From positions 744,001-808,000 of the forward strand of contig NZ_WRXO01000003.1 in assembly GCF_009758125.1 (NCBI RefSeq): DNA of 64,000 bases, given 5' to 3'. The stretch's first letter is position 1; each line of letters begins with the position of its first letter. This stretch comes from Chitinophaga oryziterrae (lineage in GTDB: Bacteria; Bacteroidota; Bacteroidia; Chitinophagales; Chitinophagaceae). Shown here one piece after another: positions 36,013 through 45,289 of this stretch. The position numbers were made by a program, and so were the translations under genes. The notes below the pieces were generated by a model that saw only the letters and a list, made by a program, of their open reading frames with translations, made no database searches and was not told the origin of the DNA.

Positions 36013-36954
36013 TCACTGCTGCCCTGCAAAAGTGCCATCTTCCACGTCCGGCGTATCATCCGCATTCTCTTTTTGAAGATGTACATTATTCAGCTCTTCA
36101 AACGTATTACCATCTTCATAAGCTACCGCTACATACACAGATAATGTCTGCCTTGCAGGCCCTTTGAAAGAACCCTTCACCGGACTGCAATCCCTGAAAT
36201 GCCTGCCTACAGACAACTTCACATGTTTGTTTGTCACCCACACATTATTAGTAGGATCAATACCTGCCCAGCCATAACCGGGAATATACACTTCCACCCA
36301 GGCATGCGTAGCGCCTTCTCCGCGCATACCGTCTTTATTCGGACAAATATACCCGCTCACATAACGGCAGGGGATACCTGCGGAACGCAGAATATGCAGC
36401 ATCAGGTGCGCAAAATCCTGGCATACACCTGCACGGTGTAACAGGATCTCATCTACTGTTGTCTCTATGTTCGTGATCCCCTTAATATATTTAAAATGCT
36501 TAAAGATATACTCACTGCAATGTTCTGTAACAGCGGCAATACTCTTACCCGGCTGACAAATAATCGTTCGTATATTATCCACCGCGCCCTGTGTGTTGAT
36601 CATATCCGGCCTGGCCAGTTCCAGCATTTTCAGCTGACCGTCCATCTCTTGCCTCAACTCATCAAACCCGCTGTGAAAGTTGATCTGCAACTGGGTAGGT
36701 GCAATCGTACGTACGAGCAGCTTACTTTCTATCGTCAGTGCTTTATGCGGGGAAAGTATATTAAAATCCCCCGTTTTATTACCCCAGTAATCAGTAAAGG
36801 TCTGCACATCAGGATGGCCTGTAATCAACAGGTCATGTTGAAGGATTTCCTGTTCAGGACACTGATAAGGATATATTTTGATCGCATTTACGCTTTCCTT
36901 TACCGGTCTGTCGTACTCGTATTTGGTAATATGATGTATTCTGAAAATGGGCAT
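36013..36954 (-). CDS. Transglutaminase-like cysteine protease-fold protein, 313 aa
   Basis: An N-terminal bacterial transglutaminase-like beta domain (IFRIHHITKYEYDRPVKESV) is followed by the papain-like core with a full triad: Cys178 in HRAGVCQDFAHL, His217 in GATHAWVEVY, and Asp233 in GIDPTNN. No signal peptide is seen, so it is probably cytosolic. It is the last gene of a three-gene operon with alpha-E and ATP-grasp proteins, a recurring set proposed in genome surveys to make or trim a peptide-like product. It may hydrolyse or transfer amide bonds formed by the ATP-grasp partner. The substrate is unknown. Confidence 0.88.
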   Translation of the reverse strand: MPIFRIHHITKYEYDRPVKESVNAIKIYPYQCPEQEILQHDLLITGHPDVQTFTDYWGNKTGDFNILSPHKALTIESKLLVRTIAPTQLQINFHSGFDELRQEMDGQLKMLELARPDMINTQGAVDNIRTIICQPGKSIAAVTEHCSEYIFKHFKYIKGITNIETTVDEILLHRAGVCQDFAHLMLHILRSAGIPCRYVSGYICPNKDGMRGEGATHAWVEVYIPGYGWAGIDPTNNVWVTNKHVKLSVGRHFRDCSPVKGSFKGPARQTLSVYVAVAYEDGNTFEELNNVHLQKENADDTPDVEDGTFAGQQ

Positions 36955-36965
36955 ATGGAAACTGC

Positions 36966-37907
36966 TTATGCGTAAGAGAAAAATTTCTGACTTAATAAAG
37001 TGGTAAAATACAGCAGGTCATTCCGGAGATCTTCCAGGTACTGCTGCAGATTATCATTATTCAATACATCCAGGTCCGTGTTCTTCACTTTGCTGAATAA
37101 ACGGCCAAAACACCGCATCAGCGCCGCCATATCTTCAGAGGAGTTCTTACGTGTCACATCCTGTAAATGACGGTCTATACGGCCCAGTGAATATACCACA
37201 GAATGCGGGAAGTCCTCATTAAATGATACCTGGTGCAGTACATCATGATTATATAAAGAAGAACGGTATGTCTTTAAATGCAGCTCATAACCGGATAAGG
37301 ACATCAGTAAATGACGCCATAACATGATGTCTTTGATCTCATCCATCCGGTAGTTAATACGCTGATACTGCTTGTTGGTAAGTACGATCGTCTCCAGGCA
37401 CCGCTCTATGTATTTGCCAAGGTTCATAAAACCCCAGCCGATACCACGTGCCATTGTGATATCGGTAATACCGGTATAGAGTACGCTGTGACGGGTAAAT
37501 AAATCGAGTATATCCGCTGCTTCATAATTGGAGAGGCGTTTATCCAGTGAAGGCTGGTGAATGAGGTGATAAAATGAATTCACCTCTTCCCATACTTCTT
37601 TGGTAATATAATCCTGTATCCCGCGCGCATTTTCCCTGGCCTTGGTGATGATCACCTTCAGCGAGTTATGATTCGTATTGTCGGTCAGCAGTTTTTTAAG
37701 TGCATCACCGGTATTATGGGCAATCGCGTCCATCTCAGCATCCGTGCAACTGGTAAAAGTTTCCAGTACCGGTTTCCATGTGAGCGGACCGTTAACGTCT
37801 TTATCAAGAGAAAGAATATAATGTGTGGAAGTTACTCTTAGTAATCCTTCTGCCCGTTCCATATACCGGGCCAGCCAGAAAAGTGAATCAGCAATCCTAC
37901 TTAGCAT
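36966..37907 (-). CDS. Alpha-E domain protein, 313 aa
   Basis: An all-helical protein starting with the family motif LSRIADSLFWLARYMERAEG. Later segments include RENARGIQDYITKEVWEEVN near residue 95 and RGIGWGFMNLGKYIERCLET near residue 155. The alpha-E fold has no known catalytic activity and always travels with the ATP-grasp and transglutaminase genes, here with 11 and 19 bp between them. It is presumed to form a complex with the ATP-grasp enzyme. There is no signal peptide or membrane helix. Confidence 0.9.
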   Translation of the reverse strand: MLSRIADSLFWLARYMERAEGLLRVTSTHYILSLDKDVNGPLTWKPVLETFTSCTDAEMDAIAHNTGDALKKLLTDNTNHNSLKVIITKARENARGIQDYITKEVWEEVNSFYHLIHQPSLDKRLSNYEAADILDLFTRHSVLYTGITDITMARGIGWGFMNLGKYIERCLETIVLTNKQYQRINYRMDEIKDIMLWRHLLMSLSGYELHLKTYRSSLYNHDVLHQVSFNEDFPHSVVYSLGRIDRHLQDVTRKNSSEDMAALMRCFGRLFSKVKNTDLDVLNNDNLQQYLEDLRNDLLYFTTLLSQKFFSYA

Positions 37908-37926
37908 GAAAAATTCGTTTGGTTGA

Positions 37927-39372
37927 TCAATCTATTACCCAGGTGTCTTTGCTGCCACCACCCTGTGAAGAATTAACAATAAGAGAATCCTTGCGCAGCG
38001 CCACACGGGTGAGCCCACCCGGTACGATCTGCACGCCCTGCGGGCCGCAAAGCGCATAGGGGCGAAGGTCCACATGTCTTGCCTGGAAGGTGCCATCTAT
38101 AAAACAAGGTACAGTAGACAGCTTAATGATAGGCTGGGCAATGAAACTGCGGGGATCTGCTTCAATCGCTACTTTCGCTTTCTCCCAGTCTTCCGCACTT
38201 ACTTTATTACCCATGATCATGCCGTATCCGCCCGACTGATTCGTTTGTTTTATTACCATCTTCTCAATGTTATCGAACACGTATTTCCTTACAGAAGCAT
38301 CGTGTAACTCGTATGTGGGTACGTTGGGAAGGATAGGCTCTTCATTCAGATAATATTTGATCATTGCCGGTACGTAGGCATATACGGCCTTATCATCTGC
38401 CACACCATTACCCATTGCGTTGATGATCGCTACATTCCCTTTGCGGTAAGCGTTCATCAGTCCGGGTACACCCAATGCGCTGTCCGGCCGGAACAACAAA
38501 GGATCGAGGAACTCATCATCAATCCGGCGGTAAATCACGTGCACCTGTTCCAGTCCGTCCGTTGTTTTCATATATACTTTATGATGGTCCACTACCAGGT
38601 CGCGTCCTTCTACCAGGGTAATCCCCATCTGACGTGCCAGGAAAGTGTGTTCATAATAAGCGGAGTTATAAATACCCGGCGTCAGTAACACCACGGTAGG
38701 GTTGGACAACTGTGTAGGCGCCATCTGCAATAAGATCTCATGCAGCAGGAGGGGATAATTGCTGACCCTTCTCACGTGATTGGCCGCCAGCAGTTCGGGG
38801 AAAATGCGTTTGGTCACCTCGCGGTTTTCCAGCATATAACTTACGCCCGAAGGAGTACGCAGGTTATCTTCCAGTACATAAAACAGCCCGTCTTCCCCAC
38901 GAATGAGATCGATACCGGAGATATGTACATAGATATCGTGTGGTACTTTAATGCCAAATACATCCCTGGTATAATGTGGACAGGAAGCTACCAGAGACGC
39001 AGGGACCACCTTATCTTTCAATATCTGCTGATCATTATAGATGTCCTTCAGGAACATGTTGAGCGCTTTCAGGCGTTGTTTGATGCCCAGTTCAATATGT
39101 TCCCATTCTTTGCCTGTAATAATACGGGGAATAATGTCGAAGGGGAAGATGCGTTCAATACCCGCATCATCGCTGTACACTGTAAAGGTGATGCCCTGGT
39201 TCATGAACAACTCTCCGGCAAGGCGGTCTTTTTGCTGGAGGGCAGATACATCAAACTGTTCCAGCGAGGTAAATACTTTGCTGTAATGGTCCCTGATCTG
39301 TTGCTTGTCGTACATTTCATCCCATATATCGGCCGCACTGTTATACTGATCTAATAATTTAAGCCTGTCCAT
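37927..39372 (-). CDS. Circularly permuted type 2 ATP-grasp ligase, 481 aa
   Basis: Recognisable segments are FNVYSDD-like FTVYSDDAGIERIFPFDII near residue 58, YVHISGIDLIRGEDGLFYVL near residue 145, EDNLRTPSGVSYMLENREV, and the nucleotide-binding lysine region MVIKQTNQSGGYGM near residue 365. ATP-grasp enzymes join a carboxylate to an amine with ATP. This permuted type is predicted to make peptide-like bonds, but the product has not, to my knowledge, been identified. It is first in the operon with alpha-E and transglutaminase genes. The 286-bp gap upstream contains no other gene I can see. Confidence 0.9.
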   Translation of the reverse strand: MDRLKLLDQYNSAADIWDEMYDKQQIRDHYSKVFTSLEQFDVSALQQKDRLAGELFMNQGITFTVYSDDAGIERIFPFDIIPRIITGKEWEHIELGIKQRLKALNMFLKDIYNDQQILKDKVVPASLVASCPHYTRDVFGIKVPHDIYVHISGIDLIRGEDGLFYVLEDNLRTPSGVSYMLENREVTKRIFPELLAANHVRRVSNYPLLLHEILLQMAPTQLSNPTVVLLTPGIYNSAYYEHTFLARQMGITLVEGRDLVVDHHKVYMKTTDGLEQVHVIYRRIDDEFLDPLLFRPDSALGVPGLMNAYRKGNVAIINAMGNGVADDKAVYAYVPAMIKYYLNEEPILPNVPTYELHDASVRKYVFDNIEKMVIKQTNQSGGYGMIMGNKVSAEDWEKAKVAIEADPRSFIAQPIIKLSTVPCFIDGTFQARHVDLRPYALCGPQGVQIVPGGLTRVALRKDSLIVNSSQGGGSKDTWVID

Positions 39373-39658
39373 AAGCTTCTTTTTTGAATGAATTAGGGAA
39401 TGATTTTAGCAACATGGACAATTTAATGTTTTAATGGGATAAAGTAAAGATTTCTGATAGAAATCGTGTTAAAATAGCACAAACTTACCTTTAATTAAAT
39501 ATATCTGATATATTTTAATATTTCGGGGGAGGTTAAAATACAGTCCAAACCCGTCAATATCTGTCACTCGTCCCGCATACTATTCCCCTAATTTTAGAAT
39601 GAGTGAAACCCGATCCCGTATTCTGATATCTCAAAATAAACCTTAAAAAAGTACATTC

Positions 39659-41809
39659 ATGAAAACATGTTTACAGCTATTGCTATGCCTGTTAATAACG
39701 GGCAGCGTTGCCGCGCAAAAGACAGTTTACATCCCCGCAGAATTTTCTACGGCCCCTCTGAACACCTGGTCTTACAGCAAATCATACCAGTCGGCCAACT
39801 TCATTGTCTTCTGGGGAAATGTAGTAGGTACAGACCCGGCAAACTATTCAGATCCCAACCTGGCATTTAACCCGCAGTCGATTTGCGACACCCTGGAAAA
39901 GATTTACACCAGGTACATTAAGGAGATAAAGTTCTGTTCTGATACTTCCACCAAAAACCTGGGTAAGTATAAGATCATTATTGTGATGAATGATACCTGG
40001 GGGACCAATGGTCCTACGGGATGGGCTTTTGGCGGCACTTACGGCAATACCATCGGGGCTATGTGGGTACATCCCAATTCAACAAGAGACGGGGGCGTAC
40101 TCAGTCACGAGTTAACACACTCTTTACAGGGCATGATCTCCATCCAGGAGAACACGGTAGGCGGTGGTTACATCAACTATGAGCCTGCCGGCTTCTTCTG
40201 GGAAGCGCATGCCAATTACATGCGTACGCAGATGTATCCGCGTTTTGCAGGAGATGACCTGCCCCGGTGGTTCGGTACGGAAATGTTCCACTGGAGTTCC
40301 ACCCGGCATCACTATGGCACATTCAAACTGCTTTACACGATTCAGCAACTGGACGGCATCGGTATGGTAAACCGCTTGTGGAAAGAGTCCCTGGCGAATG
40401 AACACCCGTTAATTACTTACCGCCGCCTGAAAGGCTGGACACAATCCCAGCTCAATGATTTCGCTTATGAATACGCCAAACGTGAACCTACCTACGATTA
40501 TACGATCAATGGGTTCGGCGGTATCATGCGGGCAGAAAGGGACCGCCTGAAAACCCAGGAACCACATTATATCTGGCGTATGCATACGGTGCTGCAACAG
40601 ATCAGCGCCACTACGGGAAGGTACGTAGTACCGGACGCTTTCGCGCCGCAGGACTATGGCTACAACATTATTCCGTTGTACACCACTTGTAGTTCACGCC
40701 TGGTAACCGTTAAATTCAAAGGGCATACGGAAGTGAATGCTACTGCCGGCTGGCGTTATGGCTTTGTGGCAGAGAATGCAGATGGTACGGTATCCCGCTA
40801 TGGAGCGTTGAACAGTGCCAACGAAGGACAGATCAGCTTCCAGATGAATACCAACGAAATGAAGTTGTACCTGGTGGTGATGGGAGCGCCTACCACGCAC
40901 ACCTCTTATGTGTGGGAGCCGGGATGGCCTAAGATCAAAAGATATCCTTATGAAATCCGTATTGCCAACGCAGTACCCGAAGGATACCAGAGTACTTACC
41001 GGTCTGCGTATAAAACTAACGGTCATGCACATTCCAATGGTGGTGGCTGGGTAGCTAATACCGCAACAGTTGCTTCTACTGCATATGTTGGCCCCAATGC
41101 GATCGTACTGGGCTCCTCTAACATTTCAGGTACTGCACGCATAGAAGGTACTGCCTGGATAGAGAATGCCACTGTGCAGAATAGTGTAGTAATCAAAGGA
41201 AATGCAAGTGTATGGAATGGTACTTACTCAGGTACAGCACAGGTGCTGGACAATGCAGTATTAAGTAATTGCACAGTATCCGGTAATGCCATTGTGAAGG
41301 GTGATGCGATGGAATGGGGCGTAACTTTCGGTAATAGTGTGGTAGTAGGTGGTGATGCGGAGTTAGGCAGTTGCAGTACGAACGGTACTTATTTACAGGT
41401 ACCTCATCCGAATAACGGTCGTACAGAATGTGATGGTAAAACGGCTACTGATGCATCTAACGTAGATGTCAACAGCACCTATACCCAGTTCACAGATACA
41501 CAGATGGCTTTCACAGGTAGTGTGGCCTGTGCTGCTGCTACCGTGGCTGTTGCGCATGAGGAAGTTCTACCCAATGAGATGACAGTATATCCTAATCCTG
41601 CTGTGGGTTCATTCAATGTAAGCCTGCCGGCTGGTGAAGGAATATTATTATCGCTTTATGACAGTGAAGGGAAAGAAGTACTGAGAAAGAATGTAACGTC
41701 TGTAAGCAATGTAACTATAGATACCGATGGGTTTAAACCAGGCGTATTTATATTAAAAGTTACAGGCAGGAACAAAACCTTTACAAAGAAGGTGATCATC
41801 ACTAAATAG
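39659..41809 (+). CDS. T9SS-exported HExxH protein (DUF6055/Svx-like) with beta-helix-like repeats, 716 aa
   Basis: A signal peptide (LQLLLCLLITGSVAAQ) leads a domain resembling the DUF6055 / Svx-AvrXca group. It contains the zinc-peptidase motif HELTH at residues 150-154 and EAHANYMRTQ about 30 residues on, which could supply the third ligand. Residues ~460-590 hold short repeats of the type GNASVWNG, GTAQVLDNAVL and GNAIVKGDA, like a left-handed parallel beta-helix. The last ~75 residues are a type A T9SS sorting domain (MTVYPNPAVGSFNVSL ... KPGVFILKV). It is therefore secreted or surface-attached and probably degrades protein. It is a single gene with a strong terminator. Confidence 0.8.
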   Translation: MKTCLQLLLCLLITGSVAAQKTVYIPAEFSTAPLNTWSYSKSYQSANFIVFWGNVVGTDPANYSDPNLAFNPQSICDTLEKIYTRYIKEIKFCSDTSTKNLGKYKIIIVMNDTWGTNGPTGWAFGGTYGNTIGAMWVHPNSTRDGGVLSHELTHSLQGMISIQENTVGGGYINYEPAGFFWEAHANYMRTQMYPRFAGDDLPRWFGTEMFHWSSTRHHYGTFKLLYTIQQLDGIGMVNRLWKESLANEHPLITYRRLKGWTQSQLNDFAYEYAKREPTYDYTINGFGGIMRAERDRLKTQEPHYIWRMHTVLQQISATTGRYVVPDAFAPQDYGYNIIPLYTTCSSRLVTVKFKGHTEVNATAGWRYGFVAENADGTVSRYGALNSANEGQISFQMNTNEMKLYLVVMGAPTTHTSYVWEPGWPKIKRYPYEIRIANAVPEGYQSTYRSAYKTNGHAHSNGGGWVANTATVASTAYVGPNAIVLGSSNISGTARIEGTAWIENATVQNSVVIKGNASVWNGTYSGTAQVLDNAVLSNCTVSGNAIVKGDAMEWGVTFGNSVVVGGDAELGSCSTNGTYLQVPHPNNGRTECDGKTATDASNVDVNSTYTQFTDTQMAFTGSVACAAATVAVAHEEVLPNEMTVYPNPAVGSFNVSLPAGEGILLSLYDSEGKEVLRKNVTSVSNVTIDTDGFKPGVFILKVTGRNKTFTKKVIITK

Positions 41810-41823
41810 TATCAGTACAAATA

Positions 41824-41865
41824 ACAAAACATAATAGGCTCCGTCAGGAGCCTATTATGTTTTGT
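41824..41865. terminator. 19-bp perfect stem terminator
   Basis: ACAAAACATAATAGGCTCC pairs perfectly with its complement around a GTCA loop. It lies between the convergent HExxH-protein gene and the unknown secreted protein gene. The same 19 nt occur again at 61184-61202 after the GH127 gene. Confidence 0.88.
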
Positions 41866-41899
41866 TAATAAACGAATTTTATAACGGAGTTTATTATTT

Positions 41900-43534
41900 T
41901 TACAACTGCATCCACACCAGTTTATATTTCTTACTATCTATATCCAGCTTCAATGTAACGTATACATTAGTTGCTGCATCATAAGAAGCGATGGAGGGCA
42001 AATGCATGACATGTTTTTTACGTTCGGGTTGCCCGAATATAAATTTCCTTTTAGGCAGGATATCAGAATCAAGAATATCATAATAAAAAGCATCACAGTC
42101 ACCCACGCCTCTGATAGTAGTAACATCTCCTTTCAGCATATCTTCTGCATTCTCAGCCACATCATTTACCATGATATAACTTTTATCTTTAGCACGCAGG
42201 TAATTGAAGAATTTGAATTCATCTCTGTCACCAAACAGGGTAGTATGGGTACTGTTTTGTTTAGATAACATTGAGAATGGATGTACCACAATATCAATCA
42301 GGAAATAATCCGCAGGCATCAATGCACTACCGGTTTGTTTATCTGTTTTATCATAATTGCTGATTGCAATATGCCCCGGTATGTAGAAAAAAGGAAACCT
42401 GTCTTTAGGGCCCGACACAACTTTACGTATAGCCTCAAATACAATGCTGTAGCTACCATCTGCATTAATATAAATATTCTGCGGAGCGCCTGTATAAGGA
42501 CGTTTTTTTCCGAACAATTCAACGGCCTTTTCATTCACTTTATCCATTGTCAGTTCCAGTGTTTTGTCTATCTTTTTCTTATCGGGGTCGAATGTGATCA
42601 GGTTATTCGCATAGACGTGATGTTCATTATCATCATCTTCATAAGATGAGATCAGCATTATTCTATTGGTAACAGGGTTATAGCTCATCAGGCCAAAATA
42701 AAAATCAGAGCTTTTATTTTTATTACCGGATGTCATATTGATATCCGGTAATTCCGTCAATTCTACTTTAGATGAGCCTTTTATCAGTTCGGCCAATACC
42801 AGCTCCTGATCTAAATCTTTTCCCTTGGTTCTATCTGAAGTAGCTGCTCTGGCCAGTACTTCCACTTTCTCATCACCTATTACCACCATATCAAGATACC
42901 TCATGTATTTATATCTTTCATGAGGAGTAGTATAATAAGATCTGGAAATTTCTTTATTATCAGCGGTATAATGAACAATTTCAATACGCTTGTTCTGGTC
43001 AGACGCGAAACTATTCATCAATACAATGGCATAGTTATTACTGTTCTCATCTTTTTTGAAATAAAAGCCTGCTGCCGGTACATTGCCATACATCCCTACG
43101 GATAGCTGTGAAACAGTTTCCTTTATGAGTTCTCCCAGCTGTTCTTCTTTTTCTAATTCCCCTGTATTCGCGTCAATAATCAGTCGGATCAGCTTCGGCA
43201 CTTTACTATCTTGCGCACTAATTAAGTATGTAATCTTACCGTTATTCTCAAACATACCTAATGCATTGCAATATTTTAATTTATCCTTTTCATAAGCAGG
43301 CTTAATAAACTTCTCTACTTTCTGTTTATGATTAGGCCCATACATACGGAACTCTATATCATCTTCATCCGTGAAAATCTGTATAAAAACAGTATTCCCA
43401 TTCTTCAACTGGAATATTTTTCCCCGCCCTCTTCCTGGTTCTTTAAATTCAGGCCCTTCAGCGATCGTCTTAAATTGTCCATAACCAATGGTGTGTAATA
43501 AAATAAGCAGGAATAGGATAAATGATCTCTTCAT
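41900..43534 (-). CDS. Secreted protein of unknown function, 544 aa
   Basis: A signal peptide (SFILFLLILLHTIGYGQ) is clear. The mature protein is beta-rich, with repeated segments of the form 'NNGKITYLISAQDSKVPKL' and 'TNRIMLISSYEDDDNEHHVY', and contains many Lys, Asp and Asn residues. The spacing of hydrophobic strands would suit a beta-propeller, but I cannot identify blades or a family. No lipobox, catalytic motif or T9SS tail is visible. It is a single gene, convergent with the HExxH protein gene and divergent from the ECF sigma factor gene 93 bp away. Confidence 0.7.
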   Translation of the reverse strand: MKRSFILFLLILLHTIGYGQFKTIAEGPEFKEPGRGRGKIFQLKNGNTVFIQIFTDEDDIEFRMYGPNHKQKVEKFIKPAYEKDKLKYCNALGMFENNGKITYLISAQDSKVPKLIRLIIDANTGELEKEEQLGELIKETVSQLSVGMYGNVPAAGFYFKKDENSNNYAIVLMNSFASDQNKRIEIVHYTADNKEISRSYYTTPHERYKYMRYLDMVVIGDEKVEVLARAATSDRTKGKDLDQELVLAELIKGSSKVELTELPDINMTSGNKNKSSDFYFGLMSYNPVTNRIMLISSYEDDDNEHHVYANNLITFDPDKKKIDKTLELTMDKVNEKAVELFGKKRPYTGAPQNIYINADGSYSIVFEAIRKVVSGPKDRFPFFYIPGHIAISNYDKTDKQTGSALMPADYFLIDIVVHPFSMLSKQNSTHTTLFGDRDEFKFFNYLRAKDKSYIMVNDVAENAEDMLKGDVTTIRGVGDCDAFYYDILDSDILPKRKFIFGQPERKKHVMHLPSIASYDAATNVYVTLKLDIDSKKYKLVWMQL

Positions 43535-43640
43535 TAGATTTTAATATATAAGATGTAAAACTAATACATTAAATTAGATTTACATGTAATGCTATATTAA
43601 CACAGGATGATATCATTCTGTTATTGATTGATTGTTAATA

Positions 43641-43668
43641 TTGAGTTTACATCCGGAGAGTATGTTTG
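43641..43668 (+). promoter_or_regulatory. Candidate promoter TTG-N17-TATGTTTG
   Basis: TTG at 43641-43643 and TATGTTTG at 43661-43668 are separated by 17 bp, the best match to the Bacteroidota promoter consensus noticed in the window. Transcription would begin only a base or two before the sigma factor ATG at 43676, implying a nearly leaderless mRNA. Confidence 0.5.
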
Positions 43669-43675
43669 TACTATA

Positions 43676-44245
43676 ATGGACAAGCTTGCAGACAACCGGC
43701 TGATGGAGCTGATAAAGGGGGGAAACAATCACGCATTCACTGCATTGGTAAACAGATACTGGGAAGATCTATACCGGCATGTGTATACCCGGCTGCGTCA
43801 TGAAGACGATGCCAAAGACATTTTGCAGGAGATCTTTATTACTGTATGGAAGAACAGGGAAACCATTACTGTAGATGATAAAGGAATGGGTGCTTACCTG
43901 TTCCAGGCCGCGCGTTACTCCGTCATAGATCATTTCAGTAAGCCCCATACTATTATCTATAATGAAGAACTGTTAGAACAGTTAGTATCCGCTTCGGCCC
44001 ACGAACAACTGGAATTAAAAGAAATGGAGCAACAGGTGATCAAAGCGCTGGACCGCATGCCTGAAAGATTACAACTCCCTTACCGGCTTAGCCGCTATCA
44101 TCACCTCAGTAACAGGGAAATAGCCGACAGGTTATCGCTGTCCGAACAAACCGTTAAGAATAATATTTCCATCACATTGCGCTACTTACGCACACATATA
44201 AATGAAACAGGTCTGCTGGTCGTTATAGTGTTCATAATTCCTTAA
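43676..44245 (+). CDS. ECF RNA polymerase sigma factor (Bacteroidetes type), 189 aa
   Basis: Sigma region 2 is seen in NHAFTALVNRYWEDLYRHVY and DAKDILQEIFITVWKNRE. Region 4 is seen in LPYRLSRYHHLSNREIADRL followed by SLSEQTVKNNIS, the recognition helix. The chosen ATG at 43676 gives the usual family N-terminus; the frame also extends to a TTG at 43628. Its partner anti-sigma factor FecR is encoded 47 bp downstream, followed by an STN-domain SusC and a SusD. The set is a trans-envelope signalling uptake locus: substrate binding by SusC frees the sigma factor to transcribe the operon. The region after 2 is short, as in this group. Confidence 0.92.
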   Translation: MDKLADNRLMELIKGGNNHAFTALVNRYWEDLYRHVYTRLRHEDDAKDILQEIFITVWKNRETITVDDKGMGAYLFQAARYSVIDHFSKPHTIIYNEELLEQLVSASAHEQLELKEMEQQVIKALDRMPERLQLPYRLSRYHHLSNREIADRLSLSEQTVKNNISITLRYLRTHINETGLLVVIVFIIP

Positions 44246-44292
44246 CATACTTTATCGGTACTTCTATCCCGCTACGGGGATATATAGTGCGT

Positions 44293-45210
44293 ATGGACCT
44301 GAAGGCTATCTTAAACAAATATATTAATGGTACTGCTACACCGGCAGAAGTTGAACTGGTTGAAAAATGGTATGCTTCCTTCAGAGAAGATGTGATACCA
44401 CATGAACCGATAGAAAAAGAACAACTGCGTAAAGAGATCGTGTCCGGTATTATGGAACATCTTCCCAAGAAATCCAAACAAAAATGGTGGAAGGTGGCTG
44501 CTGCCATTGTACTGTTGATTGCCGGAAGTGCAGTATTCTTCAGGCAAAAGCCGGTGAAGGTAACAGGCATCGCTAAACTGGTAAATACTGCTGCCGGAAC
44601 CAGGAAAATAGTTACCCTGTCTGATGGTTCTGTGATTCATTTAAATGCATTAACACAGATAACAATTCCGGAGGATTATGGTGTAACAGACAGACATGTA
44701 ATATTATCCGGAGAAGCATTTTTTGAAATAACACCTGATCCAACGCATCCTTTTATCGTTAGCAGTGGTACATTAAACACCACGGTATTAGGTACTTCCT
44801 TTAATATAAGGGCTTATAAAGAACAAAAAGAATGGCAGATAGCGGTAGCGACAGGAAAGGTAAAAGTAGCGCAATCACAACAGGTATTATCAGATTCTCT
44901 TACTGCCAGCCATTGCCTGGCCTACAATTTCAGCACAAAAGAAACAAACATCAGCAATATTCCGGGAGATATGACAGGAGCCTGGCGTAAGAATATCTTC
45001 TATTTCAATAACAGTACGTTGTCTGAAATAGGAGAGGAACTGCAACGCCAGTACAATATCCCCGTAACTGTGACAGGAAAAAACACCGGTCATTATAAGA
45101 TCAGCTTCTCTCAACAGCCACTGGCAAAAGTGTTGAAAGTATTATCAGGATTAACAGGTATTACCTATGCAATAAACAACAAAGAAGTAATCATTCATAG
45201 TAAAAATTAA
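44293..45210 (+). CDS. FecR-family anti-sigma factor, 305 aa
   Basis: A cytosolic N-terminal part binds the sigma factor, with the typical YINGTATPAEVELVEKWYAS near residue 12. One membrane helix follows at about residue 76 (WWKVAAAIVLLIAGSAVFF). The periplasmic FecR domain has RKIVTLSDGSVIHLNALTQI and GEAFFEITPDPTHPFIVSSG, and a C-terminal STN-like segment has NIPVTVTGK. It inhibits the ECF sigma factor until signalled by the STN domain of the SusC protein encoded next. The ATG at 44293 is preferred over a GTG two codons upstream. Confidence 0.92.
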   Translation: MDLKAILNKYINGTATPAEVELVEKWYASFREDVIPHEPIEKEQLRKEIVSGIMEHLPKKSKQKWWKVAAAIVLLIAGSAVFFRQKPVKVTGIAKLVNTAAGTRKIVTLSDGSVIHLNALTQITIPEDYGVTDRHVILSGEAFFEITPDPTHPFIVSSGTLNTTVLGTSFNIRAYKEQKEWQIAVATGKVKVAQSQQVLSDSLTASHCLAYNFSTKETNISNIPGDMTGAWRKNIFYFNNSTLSEIGEELQRQYNIPVTVTGKNTGHYKISFSQQPLAKVLKVLSGLTGITYAINNKEVIIHSKN

Positions 45211-45213
45211 AAA

Positions 45214-45264
45214 GCCAGAAGTGTTTGCGGCACTTCCGGCTGGTTTGCACACTTGTTAGTGTGC
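45214..45264 (+). promoter_or_regulatory. Tandem hairpins between FecR and SusC genes
   Basis: Hairpin 1 pairs GCCAGAAGTG (45214-45223) with CACTTCCGGC (45231-45240), with one mismatch. Hairpin 2 pairs GCACACT (45247-45253) with AGTGTGC (45258-45264), followed by AGCGTTTTC. They fill the 79-bp gap and could be a partial terminator or attenuator that sets the ratio of regulator to transporter mRNA. Confidence 0.6.
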
Positions 45265-45289
45265 AGCGTTTTCAACTTACATTAAAAAC

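Noticed and set aside
38740..39354. 204-codon open frame opposite the ATP-grasp gene
   Set aside because: It is a shadow of the conserved ATP-grasp coding strand, with no start context and no family features.
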